Source: Aquimarina rhabdastrellae (GTDB lineage: Bacteria; Bacteroidota; Bacteroidia; Flavobacteriales; Flavobacteriaceae). Taken from it: a DNA stretch of 64,000 nt. Of this stretch, positions 45,835 through 55,274 are shown one piece after another. The position numbers and the translations under genes were made by a program. Each line of letters starts with the position of its first letter. Position 1 is the stretch's first letter. The stretch lies in NCBI GenBank assembly GCA_947387485.1, contig CANDNT010000002.1, forward strand, positions 62,001 to 126,000. Direction: 5' to 3'. A model generated the notes under the pieces. That model was given only the letters and a program-made list of their open reading frames with translations. It had not been told where the DNA came from and ran no database searches.

Positions 45835-46257
45835 ATGCATTATTTTCAAAAAGAAATTCGTCTTTCTTCATATCCAAGAGGCTTTCATTTAATAACTACT
45901 GATATAGAAAAAGCTATTCCTGAAATTAATAGTATAAAAACTGGCTTACTTCATGTCTTTATAAAACACACCTCTGCTAGTTTAACTATTAATGAAAATG
46001 CAGATCCATCTGTTAGACAGGATTTTGAAAGTCATATCAATAAAATGGTTCCTGAGAATATGCCTTACTATATACATACTTATGAAGGTCCAGATGATAT
46101 GCCTGCACACATAAAAGCATCACTTCTAGGTTCATCTGTGCAATTACCTATAACAAATGGTCGTTTAAACTTAGGTACATGGCAAGGTATTTATCTATGT
46201 GAGCATAGAGATCGTGGAGGGCAGCGTTCAATTGTTATTACTGCTTCTGGGAAATAA
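45835..46257 (+). CDS. YjbQ / UPF0047 family protein (secondary thiamine-phosphate synthase-like)
   Basis: 140 residues, full length for the family. Signature segments are GLLHVFIKHTSASLTINENAD, the AHIKASLLGSSVQLPI region and the C-terminal GTWQGIYLCEHRDRGGQRSI. The conserved histidines may bind metal. E. coli YjbQ shows a weak thiamine-phosphate synthase activity in vivo; the physiological role is unsettled. It is a lone gene with its own terminator. Confidence 0.93.
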   Translation: MHYFQKEIRLSSYPRGFHLITTDIEKAIPEINSIKTGLLHVFIKHTSASLTINENADPSVRQDFESHINKMVPENMPYYIHTYEGPDDMPAHIKASLLGSSVQLPITNGRLNLGTWQGIYLCEHRDRGGQRSIVITASGK

Positions 46258-46258
46258 A

Positions 46259-46293
46259 AATAAAGCCTATTTTGGATTAAAATAGGCTTTATT
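46259..46293. terminator. bidirectional terminator between yjbQ-like and membrane protein genes
   Basis: AATAAAGCCTATTTT (46259-46273) and AAAATAGGCTTTATT (46279-46293) are perfect complements around a 5-base loop, with T-runs on both strands and convergent genes on each side. Confidence 0.93.
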
Positions 46294-46300
46294 TTTTATA

Positions 46301-46741
46301 TTAAAACCAACTACTCCAAGGAATTCTAGACAATAATGCTATAAACCCTAAAGTGTAGAATATCGCTAACGTTTTAAACTTTGGTGTTGACGTTAATTTC
46401 TTTTTATGCTTAGAGTATCCTATTGTAATTAAAGCTATTGTAATGATCATCATTAATGGATGCTCTACGCTATACAAACGCATTGTTGGATCTTTCATAA
46501 TTTCTTTCATCCCTACACCTTCATTAAACCAAGCGACTAATGGTGATGTAAAAAATATTAGCATTCCTAATACTAATTGAAGATGAGTAACAATAAGTGT
46601 AAATAACGAAATCCTAAAATCTTGGGGTTTATATTCTCTTTTTGATACCAATCCCATAATTGCATTAATTACTGCAAAAAAAGTTACTATTAATACCAAA
46701 TAAGCCCAATAAGAGTGTGCTGCTTGTATTGTTGTATACAT
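46301..46741 (-). CDS. small four-helix membrane protein, cytochrome-b-like
   Basis: 146 residues with four hydrophobic helices: AYLVLIVTFFAVINAIMGLV, ISLFTLIVTHLQLVLGMLIFF, HPLMMIITIALITIGY and LAIFYTLGFIALL. Histidines fall at or near membrane faces (AAHSYWAY, VTHLQLVLG, SVEHPLMMI), which is why such proteins are sometimes called cytochrome b-like, but heme binding is unproven. It is a single gene. The substrate or partner is unknown. Confidence 0.72.
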   Translation of the reverse strand: MYTTIQAAHSYWAYLVLIVTFFAVINAIMGLVSKREYKPQDFRISLFTLIVTHLQLVLGMLIFFTSPLVAWFNEGVGMKEIMKDPTMRLYSVEHPLMMIITIALITIGYSKHKKKLTSTPKFKTLAIFYTLGFIALLSRIPWSSWF

Positions 46742-46790
46742 ATAAGTATGGAGTTTAAATTTCTACCAAAGGTACGGAATTATACATAAA

Positions 46791-46819
46791 AAAACCTCGC
46801 TGAAAATCAGCGAGGTTTT
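46791..46819 (-). terminator. intrinsic terminator after the TonB-dependent receptor gene
   Basis: AAAACCTCGCTGA and TCAGCGAGGTTTT form a perfect 13-bp stem around a 3-base loop. It is placed just downstream of the receptor stop on the minus strand. Confidence 0.94.
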
Positions 46820-46841
46820 GAATTTATTATTGAAACTTGGA

Positions 46842-49800
46842 TTAGTTAAAAGTATATCTTAATCCAACTTGCATTTGCCATCTAGAAGAATTTAATCCAG
46901 AGTCATCAACAACATTGATATCTTCTGTTACAGTAGGGTCATAAGAGAATGTAGCTCTATTTCCTTCAAATCCTTCGAAATCAAGTAATCTAACAGCTCC
47001 GAAGTTAGGAACGAATTTACGAACTCCCCAATCTTTGTTGATTAAGTTAGTGAAGTTGAAAATATCAGCTGTAAACTCTAATTTGTGATTTAAGAATTTG
47101 AATTCTTGAGCAAACTTTAAGTCAACTATGTGACTCCAATCAGCTCTATCTCCATTTCTTTCTGCAAACTGACCTCTTCTTGATCTTAAGTAGTCATTTC
47201 CTTCGATAAAAGCATTAAGTGCTTCCCATTGTTGCTCAGCAGTTAAATCTGAAGTATCAACTAAGTTTGCTTCAGCAAAACTTCCTGGTACAAAGATAAG
47301 TGCGTTACTGTTACCTGTATCTGATAAAATATTTCCTCTATCATTATATACATAACTAAATGGGTTTCCTTGAGCTCCTTGATAGAATAATCCAATTCTT
47401 GTTTTAGTAAAGTCACTCCACTTCAATTCTACTGTAGAGTTAGCAACTATTCTATGTCCAGCAGAGAAGTTAGATCTTCCTAATTCTGGTCTGTTTGATC
47501 CATTTGTAGAAAGTAAGTTATTCCACTGAGAACTATTTTGAGAAGATGTACCATCAAATACACTCTTAGAATCTCCATAAGAATATGTAGCTTGAAGTGT
47601 TACATCAACAAAAGAGCTATAAATGTTCTTTCCTAATGTTCCAGAAACATTGTATGAATATCCTTGACCTGTGTTAGATGCTAAGAAAATCCCTGAATAT
47701 CTATCATCAACTTCTTGGAAACCATACGATGGTCTAGATCCTCCTCCAGTAATAACTAAGTTAGTTGGCTCAGCTATATTTAAGTTTTCGTAAGTTACAG
47801 CTGTAATATTATCATTATAGATAAAATCTGCAGAGAAAGTAAATCCTGCTGGTAACTTTTGATCAATAGCAATGTTATACTTCATTACTTGTGGTAATCT
47901 GAAATCTGGTGCAAATAAATCAATTTGACCACCTGTAGCTCCAGAACCTGGTTGAGCAAAATCAACACCATTAGCTTGTAATGCTGCGAATTGAGCATCA
48001 GGATCTACGAAGAATCCAGGAACATCTCCACCTCTTACTTCTACAAATCCTGTAGTAACACCATTGTTATTATATGTAGCACCTGGCCATACTAATGGTA
48101 CTCTTGAAGTAAAGATACCAAAACCTCCTCGGATTTGAGTCGTTCTGTTACCATTTACATCCCAGTTGAATCCAACTCTTGGAGATACGTGAATGTTAGA
48201 ATCAATTCCTTGTCCAACTCTAGCTCCTTGTAAATCTTTTCCTGCTGCTTCTAATAAAGCCACAGTTCTTGTATTGAAGTCTTCGTTTGCTAAACCATCT
48301 TGCCAGTAAGGAATATCAAAACGTAAACCTGCAGTAAACTTAAAGTTATCTGTAATATCTACTTCATCTTGTGCATAGAATCCTAATTGGAATACATCAA
48401 ATTCTGCTGCTCCTCTAGAATCATCACCTAATCCTCCTAATAAAGAATATCCTCTTCTATAACGGTTAGCTGAAGCTCCATTGATAAAGTCATCTACACT
48501 ATTATATCTATAGTCTCCAAAGTTTTGTCTGAAGAATACGTTATCTGCAGAAGAAAATTCGTTATGAGTACCTAAAGTTATTGTGTGTCTTCCTGAATAT
48601 ATTTCCACATTATCAGTAATAGTCAATGTAGATTGATCTAATTTATTAGCTGTAGAGAATGGCTCTGAACCAAAGAAGATACTTTGAGAAGATCCATCAA
48701 AAATCTGTACAGAAGGGAATGGGTTTCCATTTGGATTTCTATCGTCATTAACTGTAGTATATCCAATTACTAAGTTATTAGAAACCTTATCTCCAAATGT
48801 AGAACTTAATTCTAAAGCAGTAGAGTTAGTAATAGACTCAAATTTAATTGCTCTATCTAAGAAGTTTAAAGTTCTTTCGTTTGAACCTCTTGCATTTAAC
48901 TGATCAGCTTTAACATAACTATGCTTTAACGATAACTTGTGATTATCATTAATGTTCCAGTCTAATTTAGCAATTAACTTATCACTAACTAAAGTACTAG
49001 TATTGTTTTCAAAACCACCTAAAGTATATCCGTGAGTAGTTGCTAAGAAGTTACGTAATTCATTGATTTTATTAGCATCAGAATCTCCCCCATATCTAGC
49101 GATATCAAATGGTTGAGGAGTTTCGTTATCTTGTCTTTCGTAGTTTACGAAATAGAATAATTTATCTTTGATAATTGGTCCACCGATACGAACACCAATA
49201 GTTTCTGCAGTAAACTCATCTAATTTCTCAGCACTTTGTCCTTCAGCTAATAATGATTCAGGAGTTTTTCCTGCTAAATCTTGGTTTCTTAATAAGTAAT
49301 AAGCAGAACCGCTTACTTCATTTGTACCAGACTTAGTAATAGCGTTAATAGATCCTCCAGAGAATCCAGATTGCTTAACATCAAAAGGAGCAACATTAAT
49401 TTGGAAAGTTTCAATCGCATCAAGTGAGATTGGACTAACTCCAGTTTGTCCTCCATTAGTACCATTAGCAGCTAAACCAAATACGTCATTATTTACAGCA
49501 CCATCAATATATATCGCATTATAACGGTTATTTTGTCCACCAATAGAAACAATATCATCACCAGAAACCTGAGCTTGAGGCGTTAACCTAGCAAAATCAG
49601 CAATATTTCTAGAAACAGTAGGTAAAGTATTTACCTTTTTCTGGCTAATTGATAATTGCGCTCCAGTTTTATTTGAATCAAAGATTCCATCATTTTGAGT
49701 TGTAATAACTACTTCATCAAGAGCATTAGCAGATTCAGATAATTGAGTACTAATTCTTGTTGATTGTCCTAATTGTAAGAAAATATCTCCTTCAGAGAAA

Positions 49801-50066
49801 TCTTTAAATCCTACATAAGTAATTGTGATCGTATAAGGACCACCACTTCTAAGGTTAGAAAGTCTGTAAAATCCGTCAAAGTCAGTTACAGCTCCATATT
49901 TTGTTCCTGAAGGCGAGTGGATAGCTACCACATTTGCTCCTGGAAGCGGCTCTCCTGCATTATCGGTAATTTTACCGTTAATCGAAGATTTTGTAACCCC
50001 TTGTGCATATCCCATAGAGATAGTTGCAAGAAGCATTACAAAAAATAAAAATGTAATCTTTTTCAT
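46842..50066 (-). CDS. TonB-dependent receptor with carboxypeptidase-regulatory-like domain (Oar-like)
   Basis: 1074 residues. A signal peptide (ITFLFFVMLLATISMGYAQ) is followed by a carboxypeptidase-regulatory-like beta-sandwich (INGKITDNAGEPLPGANVVA, TDFDGFYRLSNLRSGGPYT, about 25-115), a plug domain (LDEVVITTQNDGIFD, NRYNAIYIDGAVNNDVFG) and a long outer-membrane barrel that ends in FN with aromatic alternation (WQMQVGLRYTFN). The closest general type is the Oar family. It would import a large or scarce substrate with TonB energy; no neighbouring SusD gene is present, so a polysaccharide role is not supported here. More regular codon use suggests strong expression. Confidence 0.93.
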   Translation of the reverse strand: MKKITFLFFVMLLATISMGYAQGVTKSSINGKITDNAGEPLPGANVVAIHSPSGTKYGAVTDFDGFYRLSNLRSGGPYTITITYVGFKDFSEGDIFLQLGQSTRISTQLSESANALDEVVITTQNDGIFDSNKTGAQLSISQKKVNTLPTVSRNIADFARLTPQAQVSGDDIVSIGGQNNRYNAIYIDGAVNNDVFGLAANGTNGGQTGVSPISLDAIETFQINVAPFDVKQSGFSGGSINAITKSGTNEVSGSAYYLLRNQDLAGKTPESLLAEGQSAEKLDEFTAETIGVRIGGPIIKDKLFYFVNYERQDNETPQPFDIARYGGDSDANKINELRNFLATTHGYTLGGFENNTSTLVSDKLIAKLDWNINDNHKLSLKHSYVKADQLNARGSNERTLNFLDRAIKFESITNSTALELSSTFGDKVSNNLVIGYTTVNDDRNPNGNPFPSVQIFDGSSQSIFFGSEPFSTANKLDQSTLTITDNVEIYSGRHTITLGTHNEFSSADNVFFRQNFGDYRYNSVDDFINGASANRYRRGYSLLGGLGDDSRGAAEFDVFQLGFYAQDEVDITDNFKFTAGLRFDIPYWQDGLANEDFNTRTVALLEAAGKDLQGARVGQGIDSNIHVSPRVGFNWDVNGNRTTQIRGGFGIFTSRVPLVWPGATYNNNGVTTGFVEVRGGDVPGFFVDPDAQFAALQANGVDFAQPGSGATGGQIDLFAPDFRLPQVMKYNIAIDQKLPAGFTFSADFIYNDNITAVTYENLNIAEPTNLVITGGGSRPSYGFQEVDDRYSGIFLASNTGQGYSYNVSGTLGKNIYSSFVDVTLQATYSYGDSKSVFDGTSSQNSSQWNNLLSTNGSNRPELGRSNFSAGHRIVANSTVELKWSDFTKTRIGLFYQGAQGNPFSYVYNDRGNILSDTGNSNALIFVPGSFAEANLVDTSDLTAEQQWEALNAFIEGNDYLRSRRGQFAERNGDRADWSHIVDLKFAQEFKFLNHKLEFTADIFNFTNLINKDWGVRKFVPNFGAVRLLDFEGFEGNRATFSYDPTVTEDINVVDDSGLNSSRWQMQVGLRYTFN

Positions 50067-50245
50067 TTTTAGAATGAATTAAGTTAATTGTTTGGTGCAA
50101 AAAAAACAATCTTTCAGCAATCTAATTTTACCTTAATGTTAAGAATCGAATTAATATGCAACATTTTGTATTTTCAACCGTTACACAACAATCCTTTGAC
50201 TATCAGTAAACTAAACCCTAAAGAGAGTTGATTTTATCATAATTA

Positions 50246-51883
50246 TTAGCAAATATAGTGTTTTAGAAGCTTTTTTGTAGAAAAATCATGTTCAGAAATT
50301 TCATTATTTTTTACTTCTGATAAAATTTTTGTAGCTAATTGTTTTCCTAATTCTACTCCCCATTGATCAAAACTAAATATATTCCAAACGATTCCTTGAA
50401 CAAAAATTCTGTGTTCATATAATGCTACTAAGGCACCTAAACTTTTTGGTGTTAATTTATCTACTAGAATTGTAGTTGTAGGATTATTCCCTCTAAATAT
50501 TTTAAAAGGTAATAGTTGTTTTATTTTCTCTTCTGTATTATTTGCGTTCTTTAATTCTGCTAAAACTTGTTCTTCTGTTTTTCCATTCATCAACGCTTCT
50601 GTTTGAGCAAAGAAATTTGCCATCAATTTATCATGATGATCTGTATCTCCAAATAAGGAATTCTTGAATCCAATAAATTCTGCTGGAATTAATTTTGTTC
50701 CTTGGTGGATTAATTGAAAAAATGCATGTTGAGAATTTGTTCCTGGTTCTCCCCAAATAATAGTACCTGTTTCATATGACACTGGCTCTCCATTACGATC
50801 TATGCTTTTACCATTACTCTCCATTATCCCTTGTTGTAAATATGCAGGTAATCTATGTAAATATTGAGAGTAAGGTATTATAGCTTCACTTTCTGCTTTA
50901 AAGAAATTATTATACCATATAGATAACATCCCTAATATAACAGGTATATTGTTTTCAAAAGGTGTTGTTCTAAAATGTTCATCCATTTCATGAGCTCCAT
51001 TCAATAACTCTTCAAAATGCTTATATCCTATAGCTAAACTAATTGATAGTCCAACCGCACTCCATAAAGAGAATCGCCCTCCTACCCAATCCCAAAGAGG
51101 GAATATATTTTCTTCTGCTATTCCAAATTCTGTTACATTAGCAATATTACTAGAAACAGCCACAAAATGCTTTGAAACTGCTGTTGCAGGTGCTGATTTA
51201 GTAAACCACGCTCTTGCTGTATTTGCATTTGATAAGGTCTCTTGAGTAGAAAATGTTTTTGAAACCACAACAAATAAAGTAGTTTCTGGATTTAGTTTTC
51301 TTAATCTTTGATGTACATGATCACCATCTACATTAGAAATAAAATGAACATTCAAGTCATTTTTATAATATTCTAGTGCTTCTGTAATCATTACAGGTCC
51401 TAAATCAGACCCTCCAATTCCGATATTAACAATATCTGTAAAGACTTTTCCTGTATGTCCTTTTAACGTTCCATTGATTACCTGATCAGAAAATGTTTTT
51501 ATTTTTTCTTTTACATTATTTATTTCAGGTATTACATTTTGACCATTTACTTTTACTATTGCATCTTGTGATGTTCTTAATGCTGTGTGTAAAACTGCTC
51601 TATTTTCGGTTTGATTAATAGCATCTCCTCCAAAATAACTCTTTATCGCTTCATCAAGTTTCACTTCTTTGGCTAGTTCAAGTAACAAGTTTTTTGTTGT
51701 TTGATCTAATCTGTTTTTTGAATAGTCTACATAAAAATCATTCCAAGTTACAGACAACGATGTTACTCGTTGATTTCCTTCTGTAATAAATAGATCTTTT
51801 AAATGTTTGTCTTTTATATTTTCAAAATGGTTTTCTAGGGCTTTCCAAGCTTTTGTGGTGGTGGGGTTAATAGTTGGTAACAT
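50246..51883 (-). CDS. pgi: glucose-6-phosphate isomerase
   Basis: 545 residues. It interconverts glucose 6-phosphate and fructose 6-phosphate. Motifs visible include [40 protein letters not shown], the [16 protein letters not shown] segment with catalytic Glu, and [19 protein letters not shown]. Its length matches the bacterial type. It is last in an operon after the M23 peptidase gene (6-base gap). Confidence 0.97.
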   Translation of the reverse strand: MLPTINPTTTKAWKALENHFENIKDKHLKDLFITEGNQRVTSLSVTWNDFYVDYSKNRLDQTTKNLLLELAKEVKLDEAIKSYFGGDAINQTENRAVLHTALRTSQDAIVKVNGQNVIPEINNVKEKIKTFSDQVINGTLKGHTGKVFTDIVNIGIGGSDLGPVMITEALEYYKNDLNVHFISNVDGDHVHQRLRKLNPETTLFVVVSKTFSTQETLSNANTARAWFTKSAPATAVSKHFVAVSSNIANVTEFGIAEENIFPLWDWVGGRFSLWSAVGLSISLAIGYKHFEELLNGAHEMDEHFRTTPFENNIPVILGMLSIWYNNFFKAESEAIIPYSQYLHRLPAYLQQGIMESNGKSIDRNGEPVSYETGTIIWGEPGTNSQHAFFQLIHQGTKLIPAEFIGFKNSLFGDTDHHDKLMANFFAQTEALMNGKTEEQVLAELKNANNTEEKIKQLLPFKIFRGNNPTTTILVDKLTPKSLGALVALYEHRIFVQGIVWNIFSFDQWGVELGKQLATKILSEVKNNEISEHDFSTKKLLKHYIC

Positions 51884-51889
51884 TCGTTT

Positions 51890-53146
51890 TTATAATAAAA
51901 TTTCTTGTCGTTTAAAGTTGATACTATCTAATTGAGCTTTCATCGGTTTAATATGCTCAAAAAATTTAGGTTGTAATTCTTTTTCTAATGGTTTTGAAGC
52001 TGGGAGATCTTCTCTAAAAGGATCTACCTGTCTTCCGTTCTTCCAGAAACGATAACATACATGTGGTCCTCCTGTATTTCCTGTCATCCCTATATAACCT
52101 ATAACATCTCCTTGCCTAACATAATCACCTACTTTTACAGCTTGTCTACTCATATGTAAATACTGTGTTTCATATGTAGAATTATGTCGTATCCTTACAT
52201 ATTTCCCATTACCACCTCTACGTTCAGATTTTGTTACAATTCCATCTGATGTTGCCATAATAGGAGTTCCCACTGGTCCAGCAAAATCTGTCCCTCTATG
52301 TGGTCGTACTTTGTATCCGTAGTATTTTATTCTTCTTTTTAAATTATATCGAGAAGAAACTCTATTAAATTTTAAAGGTCCTTTTAAAAATGCTCTACGT
52401 AGGTTCTTTGCATTTTCATCATAATAATCGGTTACATTATTAATAGTATCACCTACAAAACTAAAAGCGTAAATAGGTTTCCCTCTATGTTCAAAATATA
52501 CTCCTTTAATATCTTCAATACCTGAAGGAATTGTATCTTCTATAAATTTCTGGTTGTAGATTACTTTAAATCTATCTCCTACTTGCAATCTTGTAAAATC
52601 AATTGTCCAAGCATAAATATCTGCCATTTTATAAGCTACTGCTGCATTTACATTGATATCACTAAATGTTTGCAATAGACTACTCTCTATAGTTCCAGAG
52701 GCTACTTTTTCTACCAGCTTAACTGGTTTTTGATCTTTTCTTGCAATTATACTATCTGTAAAATCTATTACGGTGTAGTCAATTGCATTATTTTGATAAA
52801 CAAAAATCTGAGCTCGCTCGGTAGTATCTTTACTTTTTAAAATAGTATATGGTTTTCCTGCTACAATTTTGGCTACATTAAATGTATCTCTTATCGTATT
52901 TGATATTTCAAATACTTTTGAGCGTTCTATACCATGACTATCCAAGATAGCTCCAAAACTATCTCCAGACCTTACAGTATCTCTTACAACTTTATAATCA
53001 TATAAATTATATCCAAACTCTTCTAGAACTGGTGCTTCTACTACAGCTTGTATTGGTGCTGCATTAAGATCATTTTTCTCTTTTTGTTCTTCCTTACACG
53101 AAATTAATAACACTACACTAAGTAGTGCATAAACTACTTTTTTCAA
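51890..53146 (-). CDS. M23 family peptidoglycan endopeptidase lipoprotein
   Basis: 418 residues. The start codon is TTG (53146) leading into VVYALLSVVLLISCKEE, a lipoprotein signal. Residues about 50-250 resemble the LysM-like and OapA-type segments that precede the peptidase in MepM-type proteins (VRSGDSFGAILDSHGIERSK). The LytM/M23 catalytic domain is at about 270-390: HRGTDFAGPVGTPIMATSDG, QYLHMSRQAVKVGDYV, and GMTGNTGGPHVCYRF, with the expected His, Asp and His-x-His pattern. It should cut peptidoglycan crosslinks in the periplasm. It lies between the tryptophan-dioxygenase-family gene (9-base gap) and pgi (6-base gap). Confidence 0.93.
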   Translation of the reverse strand: MKKVVYALLSVVLLISCKEEQKEKNDLNAAPIQAVVEAPVLEEFGYNLYDYKVVRDTVRSGDSFGAILDSHGIERSKVFEISNTIRDTFNVAKIVAGKPYTILKSKDTTERAQIFVYQNNAIDYTVIDFTDSIIARKDQKPVKLVEKVASGTIESSLLQTFSDINVNAAVAYKMADIYAWTIDFTRLQVGDRFKVIYNQKFIEDTIPSGIEDIKGVYFEHRGKPIYAFSFVGDTINNVTDYYDENAKNLRRAFLKGPLKFNRVSSRYNLKRRIKYYGYKVRPHRGTDFAGPVGTPIMATSDGIVTKSERRGGNGKYVRIRHNSTYETQYLHMSRQAVKVGDYVRQGDVIGYIGMTGNTGGPHVCYRFWKNGRQVDPFREDLPASKPLEKELQPKFFEHIKPMKAQLDSINFKRQEILL

Positions 53147-53155
53147 TTTAGGGTA

Positions 53156-54124
53156 TTATTTTTTTGCGGTATTAAATTGATGCGTCACCCATTGTTTTCC
53201 CCATTCTTCTTTTTCTGCCTCACTCCATAAATTAGGGAAGAACATTATTTTTTGAAAACTTGGAGGAAGGAACTTTTTCCAATTTGTTCCTCCTGTCGCA
53301 GATACCTCTCCCTTATCTTTATTAAGGTATCTAAACGCTGCACCCATATGCATTAATAACCAGTTAATATTTACATTAGCGTCAAAAGTACGTAAAGCTT
53401 CAATAAGTTGAGCGTTATTTTTCTCTTTTTCTGGTAAATCCAGGTATTTATGATAAATTGTGCTGTTTTTTACTTGCTCTGCTATACGCATCATTCTAGG
53501 CGTATAACGGTATTCAAATTGTTTTAGTGTAAGTGTTTTTTCTCCTGTTTTAATATCTGTAGCTCCAGATTTCCAATATAAGTGATCGTATAAAACTTCT
53601 AAAGATTCTTCTTTTTCAAAAGATGCTCTTTCTTTTTCGTTAACTAGATGTTGTAACGGTGTCGCATAAATTTCTATCATACGGTATTGAACAGATTGAA
53701 ATCCACTTGCTGGCAATAACGACATTCTATACTGTAGAAATTGCTCTCTATCCATTCCTTTAATCATCACATCAAACGAATCTATCAATACTCGAAAATA
53801 TCGATTTACACGATTTATTTTCTCTATAAAAAATGTTGCTGTTTGTAACTTATCGTCTATGATTTGTTTCAATTCATGAATGATAAGTTTAAAATACAAT
53901 TCTGTTATTTGATGATATGTAATAAAAATCTCTTCATCAGGAAAATGAGTTCTTGGTATTTGCAGACTTAATAATGTATCTAGGTGAATATAATCCCAAT
54001 AAGTCAAATATCTATCATATAGTAACCCATCTAAATATGAGCCTAAATCTTGACCCGAATTCTTAAATTTCTTTTCTAATTGTTTTATTCGTTCTGCTAT
54101 TTCTGGTTGGATTGTATCACTCAT
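53156..54124 (-). CDS. kynA: tryptophan 2,3-dioxygenase family protein
   Basis: 322 residues. The TDO fold is marked by YLTYWDYIHLDTLLSLQ, EEIFITYHQITELYFKLIIHEL (heme-pocket region), a central SGFQSVQYRMIE and a C-terminal HMGAAFRYLNKDKGEVSATGGTNWKKFL. TDO opens the indole ring of tryptophan to give N-formylkynurenine. The length is slightly above the 280-residue type, and the neighbours (DUF3108 and M23 peptidase) are not kynurenine genes, so the role may differ. It starts with an ATG overlapping the upstream stop by one base (TAATG), indicating translational coupling. Confidence 0.88.
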   Translation of the reverse strand: MSDTIQPEIAERIKQLEKKFKNSGQDLGSYLDGLLYDRYLTYWDYIHLDTLLSLQIPRTHFPDEEIFITYHQITELYFKLIIHELKQIIDDKLQTATFFIEKINRVNRYFRVLIDSFDVMIKGMDREQFLQYRMSLLPASGFQSVQYRMIEIYATPLQHLVNEKERASFEKEESLEVLYDHLYWKSGATDIKTGEKTLTLKQFEYRYTPRMMRIAEQVKNSTIYHKYLDLPEKEKNNAQLIEALRTFDANVNINWLLMHMGAAFRYLNKDKGEVSATGGTNWKKFLPPSFQKIMFFPNLWSEAEKEEWGKQWVTHQFNTAKK

Positions 54125-54903
54125 TAATCTACTATTATTTTAAATGGATGTTTTAGCCCTTTAAATGCATCTAAGTCTGCATCGATAGACCCCACTAATA
54201 TATCTGCTTTTATCTTTACTGGCATACGGTTATCATCATCACTAACCCAAACAGTCAAGCTTTCTTCTTCTTTAAAAACACGATCAGCCTGTACATATGG
54301 TCTAAATTTCAAGCAAGCAATTTTTCCCATTTTTGTTTTAATTACTTCTCTACCTAAGAATTTTAGCTTGAATTTATAATTCTCGCTATCAAAAAACATA
54401 TTAATGATTTTTTCGTCACCTGTTTTAAGGTTACTCACATCAATATTATTACGCAAATAATAAAATGCCGACATCATATCCTGTACCTTCTCTTGTGTCG
54501 AAAAAGACTTTTTAGTATTGTGTTTTTTGTTAAACACAAAAGCTTCCTTCTTTTGATGATCAAAATTAATCTCAATATCTTTTGTATATCCTCCTTCATT
54601 GATTTTTCGTATAAAACGATACGGCTTAACCACTTCTTTATCTATATACGTTTCATAATAATCTTCTACTTTAAAAAATAGACTTAAAAAACCAGATGAT
54701 TTCCCTATACCTACTACATGATATACAGGAGTATTATTGAGTACTTCTTCTTTTACTTCTAAAGTGGCATAACTCGCTGTAAATACCCCATAATGTATTC
54801 TAAACTTAAACCATTCTCCATTATCAAAAGATTTGTGTAAATCTTGTGCGCTTAGTAAATTACTAAGTAATAGAATGGTTATTACTATAATGTTCTTTTT
54901 CAT
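54124..54903 (-). CDS. DUF3108 domain-containing protein
   Basis: 259 residues with a signal peptide (IIVITILLLSNLLSAQ). The mature part is a single beta-rich domain: EWFKFRIHYGVFTASYATLEV, YHVVGIGKSSGFLSLFFKVEDYYETYID, FRIKFKFLGREVIKT-like strands and LTVWVSDDDNRMPVKIKADI near the end. DUF3108 proteins are periplasmic with no assigned reaction. It is first in the four-gene operon DUF3108 - tryptophan-dioxygenase family - M23 - pgi. Confidence 0.88.
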   Translation of the reverse strand: MKKNIIVITILLLSNLLSAQDLHKSFDNGEWFKFRIHYGVFTASYATLEVKEEVLNNTPVYHVVGIGKSSGFLSLFFKVEDYYETYIDKEVVKPYRFIRKINEGGYTKDIEINFDHQKKEAFVFNKKHNTKKSFSTQEKVQDMMSAFYYLRNNIDVSNLKTGDEKIINMFFDSENYKFKLKFLGREVIKTKMGKIACLKFRPYVQADRVFKEEESLTVWVSDDDNRMPVKIKADILVGSIDADLDAFKGLKHPFKIIVD

Positions 54904-55131
54904 TTGCTCATTTTTATTTTTTTAATCACCAAAGGAATTTACTTTGAAATATTATCACTAATTACAGTTGTATATCACCAATCCTTTTATAAGCAATTAT
55001 GCATTGTTTATTGATTACCTGAATAGCCTCTATCGTAGAAATACAATATCTATTCCAAAAGTAATCATTAATGTATAGAGATAAAAATACTACGGTTTAT
55101 GATATCTTCATTTATATGTAAATGTATCCAT
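54904..55131. other. intergenic region upstream of the DUF3108 operon
   Basis: About 230 bases between the DUF3108 start and the terminator at 55135. No gene, hairpin or clear promoter box stands out; it presumably holds the operon promoter. Confidence 0.5.
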
Positions 55132-55134
55132 AAA

Positions 55135-55161
55135 AAAAGAGAGCCACCACAGCTCTCTTTT
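55135..55161 (-). terminator. intrinsic terminator of the small transcript or of hppD
   Basis: AAAAGAGAGC (55135-55144) and GCTCTCTTTT (55152-55161) form a 10-bp stem around a 7-base loop. On the minus strand the stem is followed by a run of T. Confidence 0.9.
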
Positions 55162-55176
55162 ACTTTTATTAACCAA

Positions 55177-55233
55177 CTAAAAACTTAAATTATGAGAATA
55201 ATTATCGTTTTTCGCAAATGGTAACCACTCCAT
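55177..55233 (-). CDS. possible 18-residue peptide ORF
   Basis: ATG at 55233 to TAG at 55177 encodes MEWLPFAKNDNYSHNLSF. It fits entirely inside the putative small transcript. On the opposite strand a 10-codon ORF (MRIIIVFRKW, ATG at 55192) overlaps it; neither can be confirmed from one sequence. It is included because the promoter and terminator frame the minus-strand version. Confidence 0.25.
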   Translation of the reverse strand: MEWLPFAKNDNYSHNLSF

Positions 55234-55242
55234 TAACGCTTT

Positions 55243-55274
55243 GCAAAAGTCGTTTTTTTTTGCAGATTTATCAA
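55243..55274 (-). promoter_or_regulatory. candidate promoter of the small transcript
   Basis: On the minus strand TTG (55274-55272), then 20 bases, then GACTTTTGC (55251-55243). This matches the Bacteroidota -33/-7 form except for the first base of the -7 box. It lies downstream of the hppD stop. Confidence 0.4.

Larger units (their letters stand above)
55132..55238 (-). ncRNA. putative small transcript with its own promoter and terminator
   Basis: A promoter-like TTG (55274-55272), 20-base spacer, and GACTTTTGC (55251-55243, one base off TAnnTTTGC) is followed about 110 bases later by a hairpin (AAAAGAGAGC / GCTCTCTTTT, 55135-55161) with a seven-T tail on the minus strand. Between them lies an 18-codon ORF. 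This predicts a short RNA of about 105 bases transcribed leftward. It may be a regulatory RNA, a small peptide message, or simply the tail of the hppD transcript. Confidence 0.4.

Noticed and set aside
55192..55224. Plus-strand 10-codon ORF MRIIIVFRKW as a leader peptide
   Set aside because: No promoter is visible for it and no plus-strand gene follows for several kilobases; the terminator lies upstream rather than downstream. It is mentioned only as an alternative to the minus-strand ORF.
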